Below, one piece after another: positions 33,361 to 45,711 of a stretch of DNA of 64,000 nt (within the stretch, counting starts at the first letter, position 1; each line of letters opens with the position of its first letter). Below the pieces are notes generated by a model that did no database searches, had not been told where the DNA came from, and saw only the letters and a program-made list of their open reading frames with translations. The DNA is taken from the NCBI RefSeq assembly GCF_030052815.1, contig NC_079497.1, positions 21,218,258 through 21,282,257 of the forward strand, in the 5' to 3' direction. Source of the stretch: Hevea brasiliensis (taxonomy: Eukaryota > Streptophyta > Magnoliopsida > Malpighiales > Euphorbiaceae). A program made the translations under genes and the position numbers.

Positions 33361-35007
33361 CCATTCCACCTTTGGGACAAAAACGTGAGGCTTACTACCA
33401 AAGCGGATAATTCCTCTAGTGGTTGGAACCTGACTGTTACAAGGGTAAACTGAAAAGGGACCAATGGTCACCAAAGTGCCTCAGCCACAAAGTCATCAAG
33501 GGGCTATAGAGAGTTCTACTACTATTGTTATAAAGAGCTTGCAAGTTGCTATTGATGATTCTATCCCTTTAAACCACCTAAAAGATCTTATTAAGGAGGC
33601 CATCAAAGACCAAGTTGATGGTATCACTTAGCCATCCTACTCATATGTTAAGCCTTACAGTCTAAGGATTAACCTCATGAAGATCCCTACTTTTGACCTC
33701 CAAAGTTTCAATAGTTTAATGGTAAAGACAATTTGAGGCAATATGTGGCACACTTTGCGAAAACTTGCAACAACGTTGGTACTAAGGGGAATCTCATGGT
33801 CAAGTAATTTGTCTGATCACTAAAAGGAAATGCCTTTAATTTGTATATCAACTTGGAACTAGGCACTATTGACAATTGGGAGCAGCTTAAATGTGAGTTT
33901 CTCAATTGTTTCTACAACACTCCCTGAATTGCTAGCATAATTGAACTCACAAACACTTATCAATGGGCAAAAGAACTTGTGATTGACTACTTTTATAGAT
34001 GGAGAAACATAAGTCTTAATTGCAAATATCGCCTCTCAAAAGTATTTGTTCTGGATATGTGTATTCAAGGCATAAATTATGGATTGTAATACATTTTTCA
34101 AAGTGTCAAGCTTAAAACCTTTGAAGAATTGGCTGCGCATGTTTAAAACATGGAACTTAGTTTTGTTGCTATAGGAAGTCATGCTCTTCTAACCCAAGAA
34201 CCCAAGAAAGCTAAAAAGAAATATGAGTTTCATAAAGGGGGCAAGGCTCCTGCAAAAAACTAAAGGGAAATAATCTATGGCTGTAAGTACACACCATTCA
34301 AGTTTTTCACTAATGCTAAAGCGGAAGAAAAGAAAGAATAGAAGACCTTTGCTACCAAGGGTTATGGTAAAAAGAAAAGTACTCTGAAAGAAAACCAAGA
34401 GAAAGAGTATCCCTTCTTTGATTATGATGTACCAAGAATGCTGGAGGATTTTCTTCAAACTAACCTCTTTGAATTGCTTGAGATGAAATGTCACAAAAAA
34501 GCTGATCAGGTGAATGATCCAAACTATTGTAAGTATCATCGATTGGTTAGCCATCCTATTCAAAAGTGTTTCATCTTAAAAGACAAAATTATGGTTGCAT
34601 GAGAAAGGAGAAGTAATTTTTTATGAGGAAGCTACAACGTCCAATATGGCTACCATTAGAGGAATTAGCTCACATGTTGGATCGCATTTTGTGATGTTGA
34701 AATTTGGGTCTTTAGAAATAGTTCGAGTTAAGGAAAGTAAATCCTTAGTTCAAACTTAATCCTACCCTTTAAAGGCTCCATTTCAAGTTGATAGCCAAAA
34801 GCATGTTGGGGGCATCTAGCTTGAAAGCATCAAGAAAGAGGTAGAGTTTGATCAAGGGTGGACTTCGATCACTCATTGAAGTGGTTAAAAGTAGAAGACA
34901 CCATTGTTAAAGCAGATCCCAAGTAGATCTAGAATGGTGAGAGGGCCCATGAGAAAAGCAAAGCTTCAAAAGAAAAGGAGGAAGCCAACTCATGTTATAT
35001 TTGACAA

Positions 35008-35663
35008 TTGTTCCATGCCAAAACCAAAGATTCCTATAACTTTATGGGAATTCATAATGAAGGTACTAGTTCAATGATCTTCTCATCCATTGGCAAAGTA
35101 AATGACTCTGATGATGAAGAAGTTATGGTTGAAGCCAACTCTAGTGGTAAAGAAAATACATACAGCTCTTATGCAGGAAAGATTTGCTTCTCTGATGAAG
35201 ATTTGTTGCTTAGGACTAAACTACACAATCGCCCATTATTTGTCAAAGGTTATATCCTTGAACAAAATATTAATAGAATCATGGTGGATGATGGGTCTAC
35301 AATCAATATCATGCCTCTCAAAACCATGAAGGATTCAGGCATAACTTCAGATAATTAATGCAAAGTCGATTAATGGTTCAAGGCTTCAACCAAGGTGGAC
35401 AAAGGGCTATTGGTAAGATCACACTTCAACTGCTCATTGATGATATGGAATTAAGTGCATTGTTCCACGTTATTGATGCTAAAACAACATACAACTTGCT
35501 ATTGGGGCGACCTTGGACTCATGAAAATTGGGTTGCTCCTGCTATACTTCAACAATGTTTCAAATACTATAGAAATGGCCAAGTAAAGAAGATTGAGGCT
35601 GATTGCCATCCTTTCACTATAGAAGAATCCCATTTTGTTGATGCAAAATTTTATATAAAGTGA
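35008..35663 (+). pseudogene. Tat aspartic protease region
   Basis: Two adjoining open frames (35008-35358 and 35358-35663) encode the Tat protease: ISFSDEDL-like and NRPLFVKGYI blocks, the active-site segment IMVDDGSTINIMP (D-D-G-S in place of D-S-G-S), MVQGFNQGGQRAIG, ALFHVIDAKTTYNLLLGRPW, and a YYRNGQVKKI end. A stop (TAA near 35356) and a one-base overlap split the gene. It lies after gag as expected. Confidence 0.82.
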
Positions 35664-36839
35664 CTACATTTGAGGGGGAATCACTTTTTTCCAAGGCATA
35701 CAAAGAAGAAGAAGCAAAGCTAAAGGAACAAAAGCCTATCAAGGATGAAAAGGGAAAAGGCAAAGTAGATGGAGCCTGTGCAAGTAAGATAGGTTAGTGT
35801 GTGAAGAAGAAAGGACAATCGTCTCTCTCAAATTACGAATCTAAGATTGTGAAAAGGTTAGATACTTAAATCTTCCAATCGCGAGTTTAGAATCCTCTAA
35901 AGTGGTCAAGGTTCCATTGCAAGGGTTTGTAAAGCCATCTCAAGGTTTTTTAGTTGAGTATGGTAAATTACCTACTACGAGGGCAAATGGTTTTGATCCA
36001 AATGCTTATAACTTGTTAGCAAAGGCTAGTTATGGTAGAGAAAATACTATCAAATTAATCAAGGAAATAATGAAATTCAATAAGGAATATGCACTAATGC
36101 AAACCAAGCCTTATAAGGTATGGGAAGAGAAGGTTCATCCTACTGCATTATCTAGAACGAGCCTTGGATACAAGGTTACTACTCCAATTTGCTTGAAGAT
36201 TGACAAAGAGGTTATACAATGCATAATTATTGGAGAAAAGGAAAAGGGGCATATGCGCTCAGTTTTTTATCGCTTTGGTAACCTTGCCATATTAGCATCA
36301 ATTTTTGATAGAATTAGTATGCAAGGCAAGTTAGACCAAAGAAGGGCTTTCATTCACACAAGGCTAAGAGTTAATATTATAAGTAACAAAAAAGCATAAA
36401 GTTGAAGAATGCGTTGTTAATATTGACTCTAAAGAGATTCATAGCAAATTTCCTTCATGTATGCATAGATGTTCTAAGTGGGTGGTAACCATAGGTCAAG
36501 TGTTAAAGGGAAGCAACATGCAGTGGTGATCACAAATCAATCCTTAGAGTAGCAAGAAGAGTTAGGAAAGATCAAGGATGATGCATGCAACCATATCACC
36601 ATGGAAGGAAATGATAAAGGTGAACCCTTGGTTGTAGGAAATGTTAAAGATGGTCCCTTTGCTTTTGAGGAAGGAAACAAAGCAATAGACTTGAAAGAAA
36701 TCAACTTAGGAACATAAAAAAATGCTCATCCAATCTTTATAAGTGTAAATTTATCTCTTGAAGAAGAAAGAGTGTAAATTTATCTCTTGAAGAAGAAAGG
36801 TTTATGTTGCCTTACCTTCAAAATTTCAAGATTTCTTTT
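35664..36839 (+). pseudogene. Tat protease-RT linker, including open frame 35902-36399
   Basis: This part connects protease and RT. An open frame of 165 codons at 35902-36399 contains VKVPLQGFVKPSQGFLVEYG and a run typical of the Tat linker (LPTTRANGFDPNAYNLLAKA). No catalytic motif is known for this segment. Stops flank it on both sides. Confidence 0.6.
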
Positions 36840-37695
36840 CATGAACTTATATAGAAAAGCTTGGACTTGACCTAAAAGTAGCAGTTCACCATCTGGCTAT
36901 GAAAAAGGGAGTTAGGTCCATAAAATAAGCTCAAAGATGCTTTTATCCTAAGTTGATCCCTCATATTAAGAATGAAGTTAACAAGTTTATTGAAGCTGGG
37001 TTCATTAAGGAAGTTAAGTATCCTACTTGGATATCAAATATTGTGCCTGCAAGAAAAAAAAAGGACCAAATTTGAGTTTGTGTTAACTTTAGATATCTGA
37101 ACAATGCATGCTCGAAGGATGACTTCCCACTGCCTTTTCCAGATATCATGATTGATGCTACCACTAGTCAGGAAATGCAACCATTTTTTTATGGCTCATT
37201 ATGGTATAACCAAATTCAAATAGCACCAAGAGACTAGGAGCTAACTGCATTTCACACCCCTAAGGGGATCTTTTGTTATAAGGTCATGCCTTTTCACTTG
37301 AAAAATATAGGTGCTATCAACTAGCGAGTAATGAAAAAGATCATTGATGATATGCTTCACAAGAATGCAGAATGTTATGTAGATGACCTTATAGTGAAGT
37401 CAAAAAGAAAAAGGGATAATCTCCAAGACTTGCGACAAGTGTTTAAATGCTAAAGGAAGTATCAACTTAAGATGAAGCATTGAATTATGCTTTTAGAGTG
37501 TCAACTAGAAAGTTCCTTGGATTCATTCACAAAAAAAGGAAAAAAAAAAAAAAGAAACTTCATAATGAACTATGTTCTAACTTGATCCTTCTTATAAAGG
37601 TACATAGGCAACTTGGAATCTTACCAAGTTCAGTCACACCAAAAAAAAAATGGTGTTTTATTAAAGCACTTAAGCAAGTTTGTGAGTTTTATTAA
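36840..37695 (+). pseudogene. Tat reverse transcriptase, truncated
   Basis: The plus-strand translation shows YPKLIPHIKNEVNKFIEAGF, WISNIVPARKK, SKDDFPLPFPDIMIDATT, LTAFHTPKGIFCYKVMPF, and the catalytic Y-V-D-D-L (37375-37389), then RKFLGFIHKK. Stops appear at about 37073, 37236 and 37325, with small shifts near 37440 and 37480. An expanded A-rich run near 37530-37555 inserts lysines. The polymerase ends at about 37695 without RNase H. Confidence 0.85.
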
Positions 37696-37739
37696 ATAAT
37701 TATTCTATTACATAGGGAATAAAATAAGAAATGACAAGG

Positions 37740-40700
37740 AATCAACTAAACAAAAATGCTATGGCTCCTAATGGAGAAAATCTTCAGATCTTTAAATTCA
37801 TTACGAAGTAGATTCTGAACTCATTGTAGGGCTTGCTCTTCCACTTCATTTGTGACGCCTCTTACTCGTCTACAGTGTAGCCGAGTAAAGTGTGCCACAT
37901 TCGGTGCTGGAGCACCCTATCTTATTTTGTCCTGTCCATTGTTAATTTTATACTTTATAGAAAACATGTGGTAAATTTTTTTTTATCACAAATTATTTCT
38001 GTGAAAACCTGGGCAAAGCCTCCTCTGTTTTGTTAGCATCTGGCGGGTTTTACTATTCACCTGTTAAAAACAATTTCATATCCATTTCATATTTCTATAC
38101 ATCATCTCATGTCATAATGTACTTATATAAATTGCTCATATCCATTTCAAGTAGATATTCTTCATTCCATTCATATGAAATTTATCTACAATAATTTACA
38201 ATTTATTTACAAAGTTCAAAATGAATTACACTATATCTACTTATGTACAATAAATAAAATGCAAAATTTAATAACATGGGCCCTACTAAAATAAATACTA
38301 CTAAGGTGACTAGCAGACACTATAAGATCTGATCCAATCTCTGTCAGGGCATTACTGTTGCAACTGCTGCTGTGGCTGTGTCTGGTCTCCAGTACCTATG
38401 CGATGAAAAACCAACTCGCTAAGCGAACTGCTTAGTGGCGCATAACTTTAAAAGAAAAATAACTGAATAATTAAAATAATAATTCTAGGCTAATTTCATA
38501 TATTCTAAGTCTTTACAGATTTATTTGACTTTGGGATCAATTTATATAACAGGATCTTATCGGTGCATTTATTTCATTTTCAGTCTCTTTAAAATCATAT
38601 CAGTGCCCAAGTAACCTATAACAGACTATAAAGACTGGATACACGGGAGTATACTGGTTAGACAACCATATGTCTAGCCTGTATACAATTGTCATGTCAG
38701 GCACAAGGTCAGCGGACAGGCTTTCAAAGCCAGAAACGAAATTAGGCTCAATGGCCAATGGGCAAGCATATAGCCTGTAGAATAATCATATTAGACATAT
38801 TTTGTCGGTCAACGATTATTCATGTAGGCAGTACTGCTATCTGTAGTCCCTAATTAGTATACCAATCGATCCAAACTATATACATAAGCCCAGGTTTACT
38901 TTGGGCAATTAAACATTATCAATTACTTATTAGAAATTTCATGTCATTTGTAGTGGGAAAGTGGGTCCCACATATCTATTTCATGTAATTTAGTGTTTAG
39001 TAACATATTAGGGTTAAAACCCTACCATAAAATAATTTGTTTGTGAACCTTTCTTTAGGTTCAGTTTTAATGTCTTAATTTTACCTATCAATTTGGTCAC
39101 TTTGTGGCCACTGTTTGGCCATACTTCCTTCATAGAAATTATTCCTCTATGTTTTGTCTTGATTTACCTTTTTGAATCATGTCATTTGGATTTATGAAAC
39201 TCAAGTTATGGTCAAATAACCATAACTGGTTCATTTCCTAATTCTGGCTCTTTAACTAGGCAGATTTTAGAGTTGCATTTTACCAATTTAATTGGACATG
39301 TTGCAGTCACTTTTAGGCTCAGTGTTCTTCATAGAGTTTGTTTCCCTATGTCTTATGTCACTTAGAATTTTGGATTTCAATTTTTTAAGTTTTGTAGAAT
39401 TACTTATAGCCAAATCACTAGCCTGGACTCAAGTACCCTGTGCCAATAGGATCCCAGTTAGTGGCTTTGACCCAACTTTTAGGATTCTTACACTCATAAT
39501 TTGAGGAAAGTGTCTAAAACAAAGTTGGAGCTCTATTTCTTAGGTTTCCAGAACAATATGGCTCATCCCAATTGGAGTTTCCTAGTCAGATATATGACTA
39601 AAAGACTATCTTGGAGTCAAATGGTCACTTAGGCAATTTCCAAAATTTGCATACTAATTTTATCTAGCCAATTGATCTAGTTCCCTTGCTTTTTGGGTTT
39701 TGGTCAAAATACCAATATTGTAGATTGATGTCTTGTGGACAGTTTCCATTAGTTTCATTGCATTTGGATTTCTATAGACCAAGTTATGGCCTCTTTGCCA
39801 AAACTGGCCAGGTAAGCCTATGTCTAGCAATTTCTAGGCAATATGGTTCCAGACAGTTTTGTGACCTAACTTGGGCCAACAGTTTAATTTGGTTAGAGAC
39901 ATTTTCGAGCTCTGTGTCCTTCATAAAAGTTGTATTTCTATGTCTAAGCTTTCCAATGGTATAAAATTCAGGTCATTTGGACCTGTTTAGAGGGAGTTAT
40001 GGCCAAATGAATATGTACTATTCATTTGGTCATTTTTCTGGGTTGACTATTTGGTCATCCAGATTGGGGCAGAATTTAAGTCAATTTATGAAAAGAATTT
40101 GGACATGGTTTCTTCATAAAAAAAATGAAGCATTTTAGGTCTAATTTCATCTCCAATTGGCCTCATACCAATTAGAGGAACACAAATTCAGTTATGGCTC
40201 AAAATATACACTGGATTTTCAAAGTCTCAACCTGCATGGAAAATATACACTTCCAATTTTCATTTCCTCCAACTCCCAAACTACAAATTGACATTTATGG
40301 CACTTCTAATATCATCAATTCATCTCAACACAATAAAATTCCAGCAATAACATAAAGTCTTCAATAGTTAAACTAAAACCCTAACTCCAATTTATTACCA
40401 CAACATACACATGCAATCACATTTTAGTATATGCAACTTCATCACTCAATATATAACTTATATCTACTTACTCACCAACATCAAAAATCATCATTTATAT
40501 GCATAAAAGCATCAATCTCCCATGTTTTCAAAGGCTGCCGAAATGAGGGTTCCCAAAATTTCTTATCAATTGCTTTCAATTTCATGTTATACTCACTCAT
40601 TTCAACCTCAATTCAAGACTTAATAAGAAAGGAAAAGAAAACTTGCACTAACCTTGAATGGACAATTCTTCAAGTTGCTAAAACTTCACCAATCTACTCT

Positions 40701-43700
40701 TTCTTGGCTGCCAAGTGACTTCCCAAGGTGTGGGGATGAAGTTTAATGAAGGGGCTTATGAAGATATGGTGAAAGAAGAGAGCATTTCAAGCTTAAGAAA
40801 ATGAAAATTGAGGAGAGAGTTCAAGAAGGAATTTCGGCCATGGATGTTTTGGGAGGAAGAGATGGCACTTAGTGGTTGAAATGTTGTCATTTTATGCCTA
40901 TATATACCCCACTATAAAATAAATTATTAATTATAATAATTAAAGTTTTAATATTTAAAATAATTTCCTTTATGTTTCCTTTAATTACATTGCATATAGT
41001 TTCGTGTTTTCATGAGATTTTCAAAATTTTAATATCACTCATTTTAATAGACATTTAGGTCAAAAGTCAACTCTAAGTGCCAAATAACCAAAATGCCCTC
41101 TTCGGGTTATAATCAAATTTTTTTCTTTTCGGTGATACCGAGTAAATTCCTGACCCGACGGTTCCTTTAATTTTATACTGTCTATTTCATTTTTATTTTT
41201 ACCTGTACCAATTAACTAAAATTTTTTTTTGACATTTTTGATGTCATTTACACTTCAGTAAACCTTTAATTACGTCCTGAAAATTATTTCCTAGGGTTCC
41301 TCATAAGTTTGGGGTTATCAACTATCTATGCAGTGACTTTCCGGTACGGTCACCCATCACCGTGGTTCCGACTCCTTTAACCTAGTTACATTTCATTTCT
41401 TTTATTTTTTCTTAATTTTTCTTGATTTTTATTTCATCAATTTATGTCTCCTTACCCTAGTTTAAGTGTAATTCCAGGCATTCTGACTGTTCGAATAAAC
41501 ATTAGTCATCGGAACAGTAGAACGTATGGACTACTTACGGTGAAGGTGTTACATCATCACAGACAGGGGTATTCTTAACATTAGAGATCTTCTCTCGTAT
41601 TCTTGAAACATCACTTTACTTGTCTCATAGCTTCTTCTTAACTCCTCCCAAAGAAGATACAAATCTTTCCATCTTAGAATTCAACTCTTTTAACTTTTCA
41701 TCAACTTTAATTAATACAATTTTCAAGATGGAGAACTGATTAGTGGCTTCCTTTTCAGCAGCCAAAGATTTATCCAATTCTCCTTTAAGCTTCTCAAGTT
41801 CCTTCACTTGACAATTTGATGACATGTTGGAAGGGAAAGCAGATTCCAATTGCCTCATTCTGTTAATGCTTTTAAGAGCCCCTCAAATCGCTCTTTAGGA
41901 ATTAAGGTGTCAATCTTATCACATTATTGTAAATCATTAAAAACCTCAAAAACAATTTTGACCAGTGAAGGAATTTTAGCCAAGGGAGTATAACCAAACT
42001 TATGTTGCAAACTCTTCCAAACAAGTGTAGTAGCTTAATAGTGAAATTGAAGCATGACATCTTAGCCACAAAAGGCAAAAGCCCAAAAGCTTCAGAAGAA
42101 TAAAATGCTAAGGAATCCTTCTTTGCATGAGCATTGTCTTCATTGGATTGTGTAACAAGGGCCCATTGACAACTTTTGGACTGAGATGTTGAAGGAGTAG
42201 GTTCCATAAAATTTATTGGTTAACTCTCTCCTGGTGTAATAGTTACTATGTGAAAGGAAGCAGGATTGAGTACAAAACCAACACTTGCTTTGGGTCTTGC
42301 CTTAGCCTCCAAATCCAAGTCATTGAGCCCAGTCTTTAAGAAAAAGATGAAAAAAAAAGATAAACAAGTGCACAAAGTAAACTTCAAATGAAAAAAAAAA
42401 AAAAAAGAAAAGAGAAAGCTTACCAAGTCATTAGTGCCAATTATTTAAGCATTAAGGACACCCTAAAGAATATGGAAATTATAAGGAATTACTAGTTTGG
42501 ACTTCTTTGAAGGTCATTTCTAATAATGATCAGAGTTAGCCTCATAGTCGCTTGCCAAATCTATAACAATAAGTGTTAGACCAGCCTACCTTTACATCCT
42601 TTCAACATGTGCACTGACATCAACATTGGTTAAAGAAGTAGTGTGCATAGTTTCTTTTGTAAGCTTAAGTGAAGGAGACTCTGCAACTTCTTCTACAGCT
42701 CTAGGGAACCTTAAGAGAAGTTTCCTCTTGGGATTTGATGACAGTACTTGTTCTTCTAAAGTTGTGTCCTTACCAGCTCCACACTTAGAAACCTTAGAGT
42801 TATCAACTTGAGGAGTATTAGTTATGGCCTTCGGAGACCCCTATTGACCCAAACAAAGTAGCTTAAGGGCAATCCTAAGATCTTTTAAAAAAGCCTTGGA
42901 CCATTTTATGAACCACTGATTCAAGTACTTTTTGGTGATAGAAGCAACTCCCCTACATGGTGGCACAAGCAATTTGACTCTAGTGAAAGTACAAAGTTTG
43001 GTACATGACAGCTAAAGTTGAATTACATCCTGCAAGGTCAAGCTCTCAAAGTTTCTTTTCAAGTCACTAGGAATGCCTTGATAAAAGCTAAACTATCCAC
43101 TAAACCGATATGGATTATACGACTTAGATAGGTGTCATTACAGTGCGAGGGCAAATAGCTTGATCTAAGGCTCACAAAGTACTCACTATGAGTAAGGGAT
43201 AAGTCTTTATAATCAAACGCAGTCAACCCACTATCAGGAGAAGGTGATGAGGGTGCAACTCATTGGTGAACATTCTTAAAAAGATTATGAGCATCTAAAT
43301 CTTCAAAGTATCTCGCCATTCTTTCACCTGTATAGATTATCATCTTGGAATAGGAATCCCATTTAGAAGTGTAATGGATCCTAAAATTGTAAGCAAGTTA
43401 CCCATAAACATAATGAATTTGGAAAGTAGCAACACAAGTACTCAAGTCAGAAGAGGTAAAAATCTTCCTTAAGCCATTATAGATGCTTGCTAACCCTGAA
43501 AATGCTAAACAGAAATGCTTACCTATCACCATCATACTTGCTACCTTGAAAGTGCTATGATGAATACGATCAACATCCTTACCAGGAAGTACAAACTTAC
43601 ATAGCCAACAAGTAAGGAAAATGGCTAGATAGATTTCTTCATGAGCTTCCACACTAACTTAAAGTTCAAAAAATGGCTTGTTCCATCCCTTAGCACTAAG

Positions 43701-44660
43701 AAACCTTTTATTAATGATTCTTGAAGGGCTGTAGGTTTTTCTTGGGTAACTCACCCTTTTTTTACCATCTTGCTTTACAGGTTCTACATATCTTGGGAGC
43801 CCATGAAACCAGAACTTAATCCAATCTACGATCTTCATCTCATAGCAATCATCAACCTTATGATAGTTTTTGTGGAAGGCAATAAATAAATATTTGCAAT
43901 TGTAGGGTAGATATGGTTGCCACTTCAATTACAACCTGTCAAATCTTCAACTGAAGGGATGACCTCATCATAGAAAGAGCCATAAATAAGAAGACCACCT
44001 AGCATTTTTAAGTCCCAAAGTGATGTAGACTCTTCCCCACTAATCATGTAAAGGGTATTTATTAAAGCATTCCAATACTCATAAAAGCCTTGCAGCATGC
44101 TTGGATGGCAATCATTAGTGAAGAGTGAAGCATAGATAGAATTGTTAGTCATGAGGCTTTCAGAAGTTGCTCATTGCTTGCTAACATATCTTCAACCTAT
44201 TCCTGATAGCCTTCCATGTAGCGAGTCTCTCCCAAAAATATAGAAAATGACTCCCATGTGACTTTTCCCTCACAAATGTGATGACATAATGCAGTAAATC
44301 TCTAATAGAAGGTTCATCAGAATGCAATGAAGATTGTAGTAAAGATGCCCTTGAAGTCATAATGGTAGAAAGATTGTAGTCAAAGATCTCACATGATGTT
44401 TCCAAATTCCAACATGGCAGATGAGGTAGACCATCAGAGGTGGGAAATGTGACAATAAAAGAACCAATAATAGGCATGTTGATAGCAAGGGTAGTATCTT
44501 CTTGCAATTCTTCAGTCTCATTATTCAAGATGATGAGGTTAGACTTGGTAAATGAGGTAGAATACTCCTCGAAGATCACCATCATGGTAAAAAGAAAGGT
44601 AGCAAATATCCAAAGTTTAAAGAGGTAGAATCTTGAAGCTTGAAGTTGAGAGAATTGCAA
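37740..44660 (-). pseudogene. Ogre-type upstream ORF with plant-mobile-domain-like protein, decayed
   Basis: Read leftward from 44660, the main open pieces are 44660-44181, 44152-43925, 43928-43659, 43652-43398 and 41858-41625. Recognisable blocks are LWDLKMLGGLLIYGSFYDEV, VDWIKFWFHGLPRYVEP, EIYLAIFLTCWLCKFVLPG and FKVASMMVIGKHFCLAFSG, the pattern of the plant mobile domain (aminotransferase-like PMD). A Lys/Glu-rich coiled coil follows (KELEKLKGELDKSLAAEKEA). The C-terminal part continues beyond solo LTR F at 37740-37845. It lies downstream of an Ogre-type primer site, where Ogre elements carry an extra ORF1. Multiple stops show it is dead. The function of such proteins in the element is not known to me. 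Confidence 0.6.
37851..41553 (-). repeat. Chromovirus-family solo LTR F
   Basis: The minus strand starts TGTAACACCTTC at 41553 and ends GGCGTCACA at 37851 (3703 bp). The flanks are TCATT (37846-37850) and TCATC (41554-41558), a 5-bp duplication with one mismatch. It belongs to the same LTR family as A, B, C, D and E but is a distinct subfamily. It inserted in the C-terminal part of the PMD-like ORF. Confidence 0.88.
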
Positions 44661-45689
44661 TTGTTGAGGAGCCTAAAAAAAGGGAAAGAAAAAAAAAACA
44701 AAGTTAAAAAAAAGGGAAAAACTACTTTAAAAAAAAAAAACAACAGATTAGAATTGTATTAAATAAGCATGAGGAGAATAAATAAAATAAGTGGAGTGTT
44801 AAAAAAAAAAAAAGAAAGAAAACGAAAAAAGGATTAGTGCATGAAACTATGAGACTTGATGTGCATAGCATGTATAGACTTGATGTACATATGATTTACC
44901 ATGGCATGTATGCATTCTTATGAAATTGAAGACCCATGTATGAAAGTGTAAGAGTGCACATGATTGCCCATGTATGAGAATAATTAAAAAAAAAAAAAGA
45001 TTGTTTAAACCTGCACACATAAAGAGAACTAGTGCAAGAGAATGTAGTGTAATTGGATGGTCATATATGTTCATATGGCTTTTGTATGGCATGCGAATTT
45101 ATATGTAAGTACATACATTGTTGGCCTACCTAGTTAGACTATCAAGAAGAAGACAAAAAAAAAAATTGTTCTACCTTCCTGCAAGCGATTACTCCTTAAG
45201 GGCACAAGCTTTGGCAAAACTCGATAGTGGTGATTATTTTGTGTGATATATACAGGGATTTATGGTTTATATTTGCCTAAATAATTAAGCTATTACTTCA
45301 TATTTGACAACGTGTTCTTGTTCTAAGAGGAAAACTAATTTCTTGAAAAAGAAGTTCCATAAAAAAAAAAGGAAGTATTACTTTATTTGGTGGATTCTCA
45401 AGCATCACACCATATCTAAGGAATTCCTATTTTGGTTGATTTTTGGCACCAAGTTGCGACATCCAACACGGACACTAAGCTATAGCAATAATGGGTATAC
45501 ATTGCTTTTTATACCTAAAATGGGAATATAATAATTTTAAGAAAAAAATAAAATTATTTTCTTGAAATATTATGATCAAATAAAATTTAAATTTTTAAGA
45601 CATAGTTATTAAATAATGTGGTTAGATAATGTAGCATGAAGCAAAAAATCATCTACTAGAACTGCATAAAGTGTACTGGGTAATGCTCA
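44661..45689 (-). other. 5' untranslated region of the Ogre-like element
   Basis: About 1 kb lies between the primer site (45694-45711) and the start of the upstream ORF. It is A-rich, with several poly-A tracts (44680-44830, 44985-44999), and has no open frame worth reporting. Confidence 0.5.
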
Positions 45690-45693
45690 GGAA

Positions 45694-45711
45694 AAATAGT
45701 GGAGTCACTTT
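45694..45711 (-). promoter_or_regulatory. Ogre-type (tRNA-Arg) primer site, degenerate
   Basis: The minus strand reads AAGTGACTCCACTATTTT, preserving the GACTCCACT core of the TGGCGACTCCACTGGGGA primer site used by Ogre elements. It directly follows the LTR end. Confidence 0.55.

Larger units (their letters stand above)
32666..33441. mobile_element. Palindromic Cassandra-TRIM-derived insertion
   Basis: This 776-bp unit is flanked by perfect AGGGT repeats (32661-32665 and 33442-33446). On the minus strand it has an LTR 3' part, a tRNA-iMet primer site, a short interior, a polypurine run (near 32945) and an LTR ending at 32666. From about 33167 the sequence turns round into a plus-strand LTR ending at 33441. 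Both ends are therefore the same LTR end (GTTACA outward). The LTRs carry a 5S rRNA-like block, the hallmark of Cassandra TRIMs. There is no coding capacity; such elements rely on enzymes from others. Confidence 0.8.
32270..34620 (+). pseudogene. Tat gag, interrupted and decayed
   Basis: Pieces in plus orientation give a leader region with a coiled stretch (VSLEEKITKMGKLLETLVDS, 32560-32625). After the Cassandra unit comes the gag core (NLRQYVAHFAKTCNNVGTKG, 33730-33790; NAFNLYINLELGTIDNWEQL; FYNTP; MCIQGINYGL; FEELAAHV). Basic segments follow, up to about 34.6 kb. Stops occur near 33635, 33737, 33810, 33926 and 34145. The core order agrees with Tat gag, which assembles the particle. Confidence 0.8.
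31440..37700 (+). mobile_element. Plus-strand Tat-lineage gypsy element, truncated in RT
   Basis: The order is LTR, primer site (32192-32210), gag, protease and RT, all on the plus strand, ending inside or just after the RT at about 37.7 kb. RNase H, integrase and the 3' LTR are missing. Gag is interrupted by a Cassandra-derived unit with AGGGT duplications. The frame is broken by many stops. Beyond 37.7 kb lies minus-strand Ogre-like sequence, so a deletion or illegitimate recombination joined the two. Confidence 0.8.

Noticed and set aside
40431..40718. A 95-residue open frame
   Set aside because: It lies in solo LTR F and has no recognisable domain.
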